64,000 nt of DNA, taken from Massariosphaeria phaeospora. Taxonomy: Eukaryota; Ascomycota; Dothideomycetes; Pleosporales. Below, one piece after another: positions 32,530 through 41,513 of the stretch. The notes beneath the pieces are model-generated. The model had not been told where the DNA came from and did no database searches. It worked only from the letters and a program-made list of their open reading frames with translations. Numbering within the stretch: position 1 is the first letter of the stretch; every line of letters starts with the position of its first letter. The stretch is from positions 1,364,001 through 1,428,000 of the forward strand of contig JAADJZ010000006.1 of assembly GCA_011032825.1 (NCBI GenBank), written 5' to 3'. The position numbers and the translations under genes were made by a program.

Positions 32530-34599
32530 ATGACAGTATTAGCATCGTTTGTTGCTATCGCAGCCAGTTTCGTTGCACTATCAGACTCGAAGCCGTTGGA
32601 ATCGAGAGCTGCAGTTACTGCTTCGAACGCCAAATCATCACTCACCCTATTATACCAAAACAATCTGAATGGATCAGACGACAAGAACCACGTTGGAGCT
32701 ATCCTCCTGGACGCCGTTCCCCAAGCCAATGCTGCTCCTGCATGTGCTGCTCTGAACGAAAAGCTCCTCCCAAGAGCCACGCTGGAGAAATACAAGGCCG
32801 ACTTCGTCGATGCGCTTGCCTACCAGGACTATGCGAGATACGTCAACGCCGACCGGGGTTTCTTCATTGAGGATGGGGTGGTTTCTGCAGGACATCAGCT
32901 CAGGTTCACCTCGTCCGGTGCCTACGGCCGCCGCGAGCTTCCAGTTCTGTGCACCCAGTCAGCAAACAACGGCTCCTCGAATGCTGGTCCCGTCGATGGT
33001 GTTACGGTCACTGTACAGTCAGGAGGAAATGCGTATGTCGGGTACCGGAATCAAAAGTCCTTTCGATTCCTAGGCATTCCATTCGCCGATGTTCCCAAGC
33101 GCTGGCAGTACTCGAATATCTACTCGCCAAAGGGACAGACAATCCAAGCAACTGCCTATGGGTCACAATGCGTACAGGGAGGCTCAGGTAGCGAAGACTG
33201 TCTATTCCTCAACATTCAAACACCGTACATTCCGAAAGCAGGTTCCAAGCAGAAGCTTCGCCCTGTAATGTTCTGGATACATGGTGGTGGCTTCACTGGA
33301 GGCAGCGGCGCAGATGGTCTCTCTGACGGCGGAAACCTTGCGAGCAAAGAGGACATTGTCGTTGTCAACATCAACTACCGCCTCAGCACGCTTGGCTTCC
33401 TGGCTATCCCTGGAACTAATATCACTGGAAACTACGGAATCGCAGACCAGATTGTGGCCCTCGACTGGGTCATCGCCAATATCGCATCATTTGGCGGAGA
33501 CGCTCAGAAGATGACCATCATCGGCGGATCTGCAGGTGCTGGCTCCGTTCGCGCTCTGCTCGGTTCTCCTCGCGCCATTGGAAAATATCAGCAAGCAGTC
33601 GCGGTATCTAACCTTGGTGGTGGCAAGACTCTTGGTCTCGACGGCGACTATGGGACGACATACTCAAGCTACTACACGCTTAACCAGTCATACACTGTAG
33701 CAGGGCCCCAAATCTTCGCTGCCGCAGGATGCAATAGCAGTAGTCTTTCCACCCAAATCTCGTGCCTTGCCCAGGTCCCCGCCCTGCAACTCGTCTCACT
33801 GTCGACCGTCGCCCGATACGTCGTACAAGACGGCAAATTTGTCAATACGCCCAACCTCATCCTCTCCACCCGCAACAGCAGCACGGCGCACATCCCCGTA
33901 ATCTTCGGCACCACGCGAGACGACGGCGCATCCTTTTCGACATACCCCAAAACGCCCGTGTCCAGCCACTTGGAGGGCCTCCAAGTCGCCCTCGGCATCA
34001 ACTCGACCTGGGCCCAACGCATCATCGACTCCAAGCTCTTCCCCTTCTACGACAGCGGCAACCTCACTCTCGACTCGTTCAACGTATCGCAGCGCATCGC
34101 CACGGACAAAACCTTCCGCTGCATCGACCAAGCCACCGTCTACGCCGGCACCGCCACCCACGCCTTCGCCAAAGCCTACTCCTACCAGCTCGAGCGCACC
34201 ATCAACGGCTACGACCCCAACGCCCTCGGCGGCCCCAAGGACAACAACCCCAAGAACCCGTACTTCCGCTTCCACGGCGCCGACCTGCCGTGGGTCTTCG
34301 GCACCCTCGACACGATTCGCGAGCCGGAGGACTTGTACTCGGTGCAGCTGGGCTCGAGCTACTTTGGCAGTTTTGTGCGCACTGGCAGCCCGAATCCGGA
34401 TTGGAGGTATCTGGCTGTGAGGGGCTATGAGAAGGTGTTGGCGGCGGTCAGGCGGACGGGGCAGTGGGATGAGGTTAGTGGGGAGGAGGGCCCGGTAAGG
34501 TTTATTGATTATCCGGGGATGAAGGGGGGGTTTGTGGATGTGGAGCAGTGTGCGTGGTTGGGGTATCCGCTGGATTATTATCTCAAGGGAGGGCAGTGA
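32530..34599 (+). CDS. Secreted type-B carboxylesterase/lipase
   Basis: Intronless frame of 689 residues with an N-terminal signal peptide (MTVLASFVAIAASFVALSDS). About 150 residues without a recognised domain precede the alpha/beta-hydrolase, which starts near residue 155. The oxyanion-hole HGGGF is near 250 and EDCLFLNI near 218. The nucleophile elbow is GGSAGAG near 332, where most family members have GESAG, so the residue before the serine is Gly rather than Glu. The acid is probably the Asp in FGTTRDDGASF (about 461), and the histidine is the one in FHGADLPWVFG (about 583). Several NxS/T sites fit an extracellular glycoprotein. It should hydrolyse carboxylic esters; substrate unknown. 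Third positions become very C-rich between about 33780 and 34330. Confidence 0.9.
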   Translation: MTVLASFVAIAASFVALSDSKPLESRAAVTASNAKSSLTLLYQNNLNGSDDKNHVGAILLDAVPQANAAPACAALNEKLLPRATLEKYKADFVDALAYQDYARYVNADRGFFIEDGVVSAGHQLRFTSSGAYGRRELPVLCTQSANNGSSNAGPVDGVTVTVQSGGNAYVGYRNQKSFRFLGIPFADVPKRWQYSNIYSPKGQTIQATAYGSQCVQGGSGSEDCLFLNIQTPYIPKAGSKQKLRPVMFWIHGGGFTGGSGADGLSDGGNLASKEDIVVVNINYRLSTLGFLAIPGTNITGNYGIADQIVALDWVIANIASFGGDAQKMTIIGGSAGAGSVRALLGSPRAIGKYQQAVAVSNLGGGKTLGLDGDYGTTYSSYYTLNQSYTVAGPQIFAAAGCNSSSLSTQISCLAQVPALQLVSLSTVARYVVQDGKFVNTPNLILSTRNSSTAHIPVIFGTTRDDGASFSTYPKTPVSSHLEGLQVALGINSTWAQRIIDSKLFPFYDSGNLTLDSFNVSQRIATDKTFRCIDQATVYAGTATHAFAKAYSYQLERTINGYDPNALGGPKDNNPKNPYFRFHGADLPWVFGTLDTIREPEDLYSVQLGSSYFGSFVRTGSPNPDWRYLAVRGYEKVLAAVRRTGQWDEVSGEEGPVRFIDYPGMKGGFVDVEQCAWLGYPLDYYLKGGQ

Positions 34600-34880
34600 G
34601 TGAGTGATGGGTTGGGGCTGTTGTAGGTTTTTCTAGCATGATAATCAAAAGAGATGGCTGTTGTTATGAAGACCTCCATTGCCGATTGACTGAGTGATGA
34701 GTCTAGCGCTGCAACTTTATGTAGTCACCCTTGGGTTTGGCATACCAGGTAGTGTCTGTCTGCATCGAACCCGCCTTCCAAAGTCAGACTGTTCCTGACC
34801 ACCACACCAGGCAGCGTTTCGACCATCCCCTCAATCACGAACCCCGCCACGCGAGGCACTATTTCACCCAAACCTCTTCG

Positions 34881-35321
34881 CTAAACCGCCACCCCCAACT
34901 CCGTAATCCTCGCGCCCACGGCCTCTAACTCCATCTCCAAAACGTGCTTCTCCAGCGCCAACGCCTCCAACTGCAGAGCGCGCTCCCTGCGCTGCTGTTC
35001 CTCGGCCGTGAGCAGGGCGTTGGCTTCCAGGACGAGGAATGTTGAGATGCTCTTGGAGGTGACGAGAGTGATGCGGGAGTTGATTAAAGTGAGGCGCGTG
35101 CGTAGGGCGGTGCGCTGGGTAAGGACTGGGGGGGAGGGGTTAGTTGGGAGGGGGCAGGGAGGGGGGAGGCTTACGGGCTGCGCGGGATTGGGTGCAAGAG
35201 GTTGTGGTGGTGGGCGTGGTGGTTGGGGAGGGCGCTGGCTGGGGGTTAGACGTGCTGGATAGATGGCGAGGGGAGAATTACCTTGGCCGCTGGTGGATGA
35301 GGAAGAGGGTTTGCTGGACAT
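34881..35321 (-). CDS. Small coiled-coil protein, tandem paralogue A
   Basis: Three exons read on the minus strand: 35321-35282, 35234-35175 and 35125-34881, giving about 114 residues. Both introns are phase 1. The first has a TCTAACCC branch site and the second a CTAACCCC branch site. The protein starts MSSKPSSSSTSGQ, passes through a Thr/Pro-rich linker, then becomes helical with heptad-like leucines (LRTRLTLINSRITLV, then ERALQLEALALEKHVLEMELE), so it is probably a coiled coil. No known family was recognised. The neighbouring gene 35617-36109 has the same start, the same 40-base first exon and the same intron phases, so the two arose by tandem duplication. Without the introns the open frame gives a different Pro-rich middle. 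Confidence 0.6.
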   Translation of the reverse strand: MSSKPSSSSTSGQGNSPLAIYPARLTPSQRPPQPPRPPPQPLAPNPAQPVSLPPPCPLPTNPSPPVLTQRTALRTRLTLINSRITLVTSKSISTFLVLEANALLTAEEQQRRERALQLEALALEKHVLEMELEAVGARITELGVAV

Positions 35322-35616
35322 GTTTACGGTTTTGGTGGTAGGGAGAACGGTGAGGTGTTGCGGTGTTGGAGGGAGGTTGTTCAGCGAAGAAAACTTGTTT
35401 ATATACTCGTGAGTGAAAGGTCAGTAGATATGGAATCGCTTAGTAAAGGCAGTGTACCGCTGCGCATGATACTCCGAGAACTCATAGACCTGCCAAGGCA
35501 GACGCCGTTCAGAGTAACAGACTGCCTCCCTTTCCCAAACTCCAGCCCACGGATCAATGATGTAGCCTCTCACATATCCTCACACTCAAACCCCCAATAA
35601 CCACCGTCCCCCCCGA

Positions 35617-36109
35617 TCACTCGCCCCCTTCCCCAATCTCCCCCACCACCCCCCTCACCAACTCCTCCAGCTCCAACCGATGCAGCGCCAACCTCCCCAA
35701 CCTCAAATCCCTGCCCTCCACAAACACCTCCCTCGCAAACTCCTTGCGCACGCGCATTTCCTGCACCTCGGAGCTGTGGGCCTCGTGCTGCAGGAACTGC
35801 AGGTCGTCCGTGAAGTCCTGCAGGATCTTGGCGCTCATGCGGTGCGTCGAGGCGATTTGCTCGTCGATGGCGGTGAGGCGGATGCGTAGGGAGGCGCGCT
35901 TGGCGAGGACTGTGGAGAGGGGATTAGTGGGGATGGGCATGGAGAGGGGAGGGGAGGCGACGTACGGGCTGTGCGGTATTCGGCGCGCGAGCTGGGGGCG
36001 AGGTCAGAGGGCGTTACTGGGAAGGAGGCGTTAGAAGTAGGAGGTAGTGGAGGGGGAGTGGAGACTTACCTTGGGTGGCGGCAGACGAAGAGGATGCTTC
36101 TCCGGACAT
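35617..36109 (-). CDS. Small coiled-coil protein, tandem paralogue B
   Basis: Three exons on the minus strand: 36109-36070, 36016-35966 and 35909-35617, giving about 127 residues. The introns begin GTAAGT and GTACGT, end in CAG, and are both phase 1. It starts MSGEASSSSAATQ, matching the start of paralogue A. It continues with SLRIRLTAIDEQIASTH, matching ALRTRLTLINSRITLV in A, and then a long amphipathic helix rich in Glu, Leu and Arg. The two upstream regions also share a GTGAGTGAAAG block (at about 35408 and 36211), so the duplication included promoter DNA. No function is known. A small structural or oligomerising protein is the most that can be said. Confidence 0.6.
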
Positions 36110-36596
36110 GTTTGGTGACACTTGTCGGTAGAGGTAGATTGATTTGTTGTGGGTGTAGTATGCCGAGACTGTAGCCTGGGACGATAATAGTGTCTATATA
36201 CCTGTGTACTAGTGAGTGAAAGCTAAGGACTTGCCTAGTGCACTACGCCGTTTGCCACAAACGAGGTATAGGCGTGGTAAATCTGAGAAAGCTTGATAGC
36301 CAGATAAGTGGTGTCCACTGGGACTGTCCCTGGATGCTAGACCGTGCCAGTCTATGCGCAACCGGCTTCACCTCCAATAAAGACAGACTTTAGGTGATCC
36401 TCCTAACAACCTAAGGGCTTTTAGCAATAGGTAGACAGTCTACCTCTGTGTTTACAAAACCCTATTGTATCTAGTATAGTTACTAGTTATTGTCTAATTA
36501 AACATGTAGTAGTAAGACGGTCAGAAAGGAATTATGCTAGGGCGGTGGCTCGGGCATTTCTACTTTCACATACATTAACCTTGTAATCGGCCCCCC
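36110..36596. other. Intergenic region with dispersed repeat
   Basis: Upstream region of paralogue B and 3' flank of the thioesterase gene. It holds the best-preserved dispersed-repeat copy at 36370-36505. Confidence 0.55.
36370..36505. repeat. Dispersed repeat, copy C (best preserved)
   Basis: Holds the perfect palindrome AGGTAGACAGTCTACCT (36431-36447) inside a wider inverted pair, CAATAGG before and CCTATTG after it. The left end (AATAAAGACAGACTTTAGG) matches the copy at the right edge of the window, and the right end (GTATCTAGTATAGTTAC) matches copy B. Symmetry and spread suggest a small non-autonomous mobile element or a piece of one. Confidence 0.65.
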
Positions 36597-37592
36597 TCAC
36601 AACTTTCCCTTCTTCTCGTTTGCCGCCCTCATAATACCCTGCTGCGTCATAGACGCCACACACCTTCCCTCCTCATCCCAAACCCTGCCTTCACTGTACG
36701 TCCTCCCCGCATTGCCTACGCTGGTCGTGATCTCCCTCAAATGCCATTGGTTCATATCCAAATCATTGGTGAACAGTCTCAACGCAAAATCCAGCGACGA
36801 GCACGCGGCAGCTTCGTCCAGAAACATATGATTGAAACTCAAAGGCGCGAATGCAATCGCCGCGTCCGCGAAGAAGGCAAGGTTGGCTACGTGCTCGGCT
36901 TGCGAGTCTGAGGGGAGGGGATCGATGGCGCGAAACCAGTCGGCTGTCGAGCGCGAGGTGAGGGGGAGTGTATCTTGGGTTGTTGGCAGGTGCTTTGCGA
37001 TGCCGTTCAGATTCTGTGCGAAGATGCCTTCGGGGCAAGCACGTGTTTCGTGAATTGTACTCATCATGCCAAATGACTTTGCATACCCATCCACAAACTT
37101 CTGATTGATAGTGCCGGCTTTTACGAGTCTCTGATGTTGCTCTTTCGTGCCCTCCAGTTTCGAGTAATGCGTGTACTGTTTCGACGGTTTCGCTGAATAT
37201 GTCAACAGATTCTTCTCTTCGCGGACCTGGAAATCGGCTAGTGTGACCAAGCACGGTCGTTCCGTTCCGTCGTCTTGTACCTGGCTAATCTGCACTTGAC
37301 GCGTAGCGAATGTTCGCGTTTGGCGAATCGTCGTGATGCGCGCTCTTAGCGGGCGATCTGTAAGGGCTGGGCCTAGGAATGTGCCTACTATCGAATAGAG
37401 GTGGTAGGTTGACGGGGTGGACGGAACGGAGAGACACGCTGCTTTAACGGCAACAGCGATGGCGAAGCCCCCGTAGGCGATGTCCCGCGCGTTCCCCATC
37501 CTTTGCGGGGGGTACAGCGTTTCGTACACATCATCTCCAACTGCTTTAAGAGATGAAGTCTCGAGCCAGGGCCGGAATTCCGATTGGGCCAT
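36597..37592 (-). CDS. Acyl-CoA thioesterase, TesB/ACOT8 type (double hotdog)
   Basis: Single-exon frame of 331 residues from the ATG at 37592; the open frame extends 17 codons upstream but only to a GTG. Two hotdog folds are present. The first covers about residues 15-125 (MGNARDIAYGGFAIAVAVKAA, then TFATRQVQISQ), the second about 205-325. The catalytic pattern of the TesB family is recognisable, with Asp in CSSLDFALRLF near 265 and Gln in MTQQGIMR near 315. It hydrolyses acyl-CoA to free acid and CoA. Related enzymes work in peroxisomes. The C-terminus here is GKL, a weak variant of the SKL import signal, so peroxisomal location is uncertain. Confidence 0.87.
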   Translation of the reverse strand: MAQSEFRPWLETSSLKAVGDDVYETLYPPQRMGNARDIAYGGFAIAVAVKAACLSVPSTPSTYHLYSIVGTFLGPALTDRPLRARITTIRQTRTFATRQVQISQVQDDGTERPCLVTLADFQVREEKNLLTYSAKPSKQYTHYSKLEGTKEQHQRLVKAGTINQKFVDGYAKSFGMMSTIHETRACPEGIFAQNLNGIAKHLPTTQDTLPLTSRSTADWFRAIDPLPSDSQAEHVANLAFFADAAIAFAPLSFNHMFLDEAAACSSLDFALRLFTNDLDMNQWHLREITTSVGNAGRTYSEGRVWDEEGRCVASMTQQGIMRAANEKKGKL

Positions 37593-39113
37593 TGTCGGGT
37601 AGGGTTTACTGGAGGATGGGGCTGGAAAAGCGGGGTTTGACACAGTGTTGACCGAATTGAGGAGTACCTATAGACAAGCTATGATGATGAAGGCGGATAA
37701 TGAGATGGAGAAGTATGACTAGGAAAAAGGTGTGTATTTGATGTCGCTCGGGATAAGTAATCGTGACGGCTCGGAGATTCTATCGTACCTCGGATGATTT
37801 TTAGTGACCTTGGGGATCTTGGCTACCCGTAATCTGTTGGATGCCTAGGTGTTCAGTTTGAAGTTCACTGTTGCAGTAAGTGAATTCCGTAACCTTCATG
37901 TGAATAGCTAGACATCTTGGACCAAATAAATCTTGTTGTAGTACTCTCGTCACCTAGGCAGATCTTTTCGGTGGAATGATGCAATCCAGGTAAGTAAAAA
38001 GCACCCAAAGTCAAGGTGGTATAAGGGAAGTAAATGTCACCGGCGGCTGCGGCTTGTGTTTGTCCTACTGTGCCAAAGCTACAAGCATGTGGTGGACGGT
38101 GGTTGATGGCGAAGAGGCAGTGCTATGCAGTGCTGGATATTGCTCGAACGAACTGCGCTTCGCCCTCCGGCGCAGTGGTGAATCCGCGCGTAGATATGTC
38201 CACCCAATTACTGTGCCGCCAACAAAGCTGTGTGAAGAGGATCGATGCTGTGTAACTTAAGTAGACAGTTGTATGGTGGGGGTTCGAGTTCGAGCTCGAG
38301 GCCCCTGGATGTCTGAAGCAGTGCCGTGTACGGCAAAACGCGGCGAGGTAGAAGGCCTGTGACAGACACATGATGCTCTGCGAGAGTTGACTACTGGTTC
38401 CTTGAAAGATTCGGGCCGTATTGCCTCCTGCATACGTGACGAAGACGTATACGTACCTGGCCTGAGCACTAACTGTGATCATCCTTCCGTCTCAGCCCAC
38501 TGTCCCTTCCCACCATGGCCTCTTGACATGCGGGGTAATTGAACGGTTGGAGGCAAAGCTGTGGACATGCCACTGGCGGTGTTTGTTGAACAAGTGCTGA
38601 TGCGGAGAGTTGCCTGTTGGCCGGAACCGGAACCGGAACTCCGGTCCCGAGCCTTGATACAGCCCCCAGCAGCGCCACAGCCGTGTCCGACGACGTTGCA
38701 TCACGCGGTGGCCGGACAGTGGACACTAAGCTGAAGGCTGGAAATCACAGGACGGCACTGAGCGGAAGCGTAGAAACTGGGTCGAGATTCGGCGGCCAAG
38801 ATACCGAAAAGAGGAATTTACCTTAGTCTTAGCTCGCAACTTGGGTAGACAGGCTGGCTAAAAATACATACAACAATGGATGCGACGCAGGTACGAGCTA
38901 GACAGCCACCTATGAGGTCAGCGGTGTGGTTAGGCAGCGCAGCGCAGAGCTAAACACAGCCTTGGTCGCTTTGGCCGGTCCCGCACGACTACGCTGCACT
39001 TAACTCCCCGTTGTGGCCACCCATTCTTTCCACGCGCCTTCACTCTCTACTTTTATTGCCCTATTCGAGGGTAGCTCTCAACACTCGCTGTTATCACATA
39101 TCTACGGCCGACA
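37593..39113. other. 1.5-kb intergenic region
   Basis: Shared upstream region of the thioesterase and lysophospholipase genes. A symmetric run around GAGCTC lies near 38283-38305, and about three CCGGAA-type hexamers near 38621-38640. No gene recognised; open frames are short and featureless. Confidence 0.5.
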
Positions 39114-41201
39114 ATGAAGACGCCTCCCATTCTTGTAGCTTCAGCCTTCGCATGCTTAGCTAACTGTACGCGGCCCGCCCCCTACCAATACCAAGCTTGA
39201 CCGCTGGCTAACGACCGACAGCATCTGCTATTCTTCCTCGCGACAATGGCGCGCAGTCCGCAACCGATGCGTTCGAAGGCTGGAAACGCGCCTCGCCCCA
39301 GGGTCCCAACGGCTACGCGCCCGCGAACGTCGACTGCCCGTCCACGCGCCCAAGTATCCGGGTCGCATCGGGCCTCTCGGACGAAGAATCGGCATGGCTG
39401 GAGAAGCGGCGGGCAAACACGGTGCAGCCGCTGCGGGAGCTCTTGACGCGCATCAACATCCGGGGCTTCGACGCTGGCCAGTACATCGACCGACATCGTG
39501 ACAACGCGACCGCCCTGCCGAACGTCGGCATCGCTTTCTCGGGAGGAGGGTATCGCGCAATGCTGAACGGTGCTGGAGCGCTCGCAGCATTCGACAGCCG
39601 AACGCCCGGCTCGACGGGCGCAGGCCACATTGGAGGCCTACTACAAGCATCCACATACATAGCGGGCTTGTCCGGCGGAGGCTGGCTTGTCGGAAGCATC
39701 TACGCCAACAACTTCACTTCGGTGCAGAACACAATCGACCAGAATGACGACGGAGACGTGTGGGGGCTCGGGAATTCCATTCTTCAAGGTATGAAGCGCA
39801 GCCTCGCTGGAACGTGTGACGCGTTTCTGACTCACACCAGGGCCTAAAACCGGAAGCGTACAAATTCTGTCCACGACCGACTACTATAAGCATATCTTCG
39901 AAAGTGTCAGTACTAAGAGCGATGCACCCGGAGTTTTCAATACCTCTCTCACCGATTACTGGGGCCGAGCGCTCTCCTTCCAGCTCATCAATGCTACCGA
40001 TGGCGGCCCAGGGTACACCTTCTCTTCGATCCAGGACGATGATGATTTTAAGAACGGCAACGCACCAATGCCTTTCCTGGTGGCAGATGAACGTTATCCA
40101 GGCCAGAGAGAGATCTCGTTGAGCACCACCAACGTCGAGTTCAACCCCTTCGAAATGGGGAGCTTTGATCCAACCTTGTACGGCTTTGTTCCCATGAAAT
40201 ATCTCGGCTCCAACTTCACTGATGGTGAACTTCCGGATGGCCAGAGTTGTACAGCAGGACTTGACAACCTTGGTTTCATCATGGGTACTTCCTCGTCGTT
40301 ATTCAACACTGCCATCCTCCAGTTGGAGACAATAGATGGTGTTCCTGATGTCTTGAAAAAGGCGCTGACAAACGTTCTGAATACTATTGGGCAGCAGAAC
40401 AACGATGTTGCCGACTACACCCCCAATCCATTCAAGGGATTTCACAGCGGGTCCAACCCCAGTGCGGCAGACGACAGCCTCGCTCTTGTTGATGGCGGCC
40501 TAGATGGTCAGAACATTCCTCTGAATCCCCTCATCCAGCCAGCCCGTGCGGTAGATGTCATCTTTGCCATCGACTCGTCGGCCGACTTCTGGGCTCCGAC
40601 GACCTCCGCCGAAAACTGGCCTAACGGTACGTCTCTGGTCGCTACCTACGAGCGCACGACGAACGAGACCATGCAGAACGGCACAGCGTTCCCGTATATC
40701 CCCGATACGAACACCTTCATCAACTTGGGCATGAACAACCGCCCGGCGTTCTTCGGATGCGATGTAAAGAACCTAACCGGCGAGGGCGTTGGTCCCATGG
40801 TTGTCTACGTCCCTAATTCGCCATATGTCTACAACTCCAACACAACTACCTTCCAGATGTCATACAACACTACAGAGCGCAACGCCATGATCCAGAATGG
40901 CTACAACGTCGCGACGCAGGGTAACGCCACGCGGGCCAACGGTGAAGACTGGCCAACCTGCCTGGGCTGTGCTATCCTGTCGAGGAGCTTCGACCGCAAC
41001 GGCGAGACGGTGCCAGATGCCTGCCAACAGTGCTTCACCAAGTACTGCTGGAACGGCACCTTGGCTTCCCAGACGCCACCACCATACTTCCCCCAGATGG
41101 TCTTCGGGGCCGTGAACGTCAAGAGCGATGTTGGGCGGTTCGTTCCCAATCTGCTTGGCTTTGCGTTAGCAGCAGCACTATCTGGATATTTGATGCTGTG
41201 A
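39114..41201 (+). CDS. Lysophospholipase / phospholipase B, GPI-anchored
   Basis: Three exons, 39114-39165, 39222-39788 and 39841-41201, giving about 659 residues. The introns are GTACGC...GACAG and GTATGA...CCAG, both phase 1. The tiny first exon encodes a signal peptide (KTPPILVASAFACLAN). The catalytic signatures of the cPLA2-like lysophospholipase family follow: FSGGGYRAML near residue 122 with the conserved Arg, the nucleophile elbow GLSGGGWLVGS near 167, and the Asp in VDGGLDGQNIPL near 423. About ten cysteines late in the protein and many NxS/T sites fit an extracellular glycoprotein. The last 17 residues are hydrophobic (LLGFALAAALSGYLML), typical of a GPI-anchor signal. It releases fatty acids from phospholipids and lysophospholipids at the cell surface or wall. 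Confidence 0.92.
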
Positions 41202-41513
41202 TGATTTACTCATGATGTTCTAGTTTCTGTCTGATACCCTCGTTTGGGCGTAATCTTGGGTGGACTGATGGGTGGACTGAAGGTGGGTGTTTATGGCAAA
41301 ATGACCCTTCATGTAGATAGATGCTTGTGGAATTTGGAAAGCGACACGTGGAATGAAATGGATATCAATGTTGGCTGCCAATCAAACGTGATGCAATAAC
41401 TGCTTAGTATCAAAACAAGGTTCCGGTCTTCCGACCTGTCGTTCCGAACTGTCCACCAGAACCCCGCCATCCAAAAAGTTTCGTGCCCCGCCACCGCCCT
41501 CAAACAAACAACA
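41202..41513. other. Short intergenic region
   Basis: 3' flank of the lysophospholipase gene and promoter of DPH2 in 312 bases. Nothing recognised. Confidence 0.5.

Noticed and set aside
38280..38310. Palindromic GAGCTC run near GGTTCGAG
   Set aside because: Resembles a T-arm or regulatory palindrome only superficially; short and with no partner structure.
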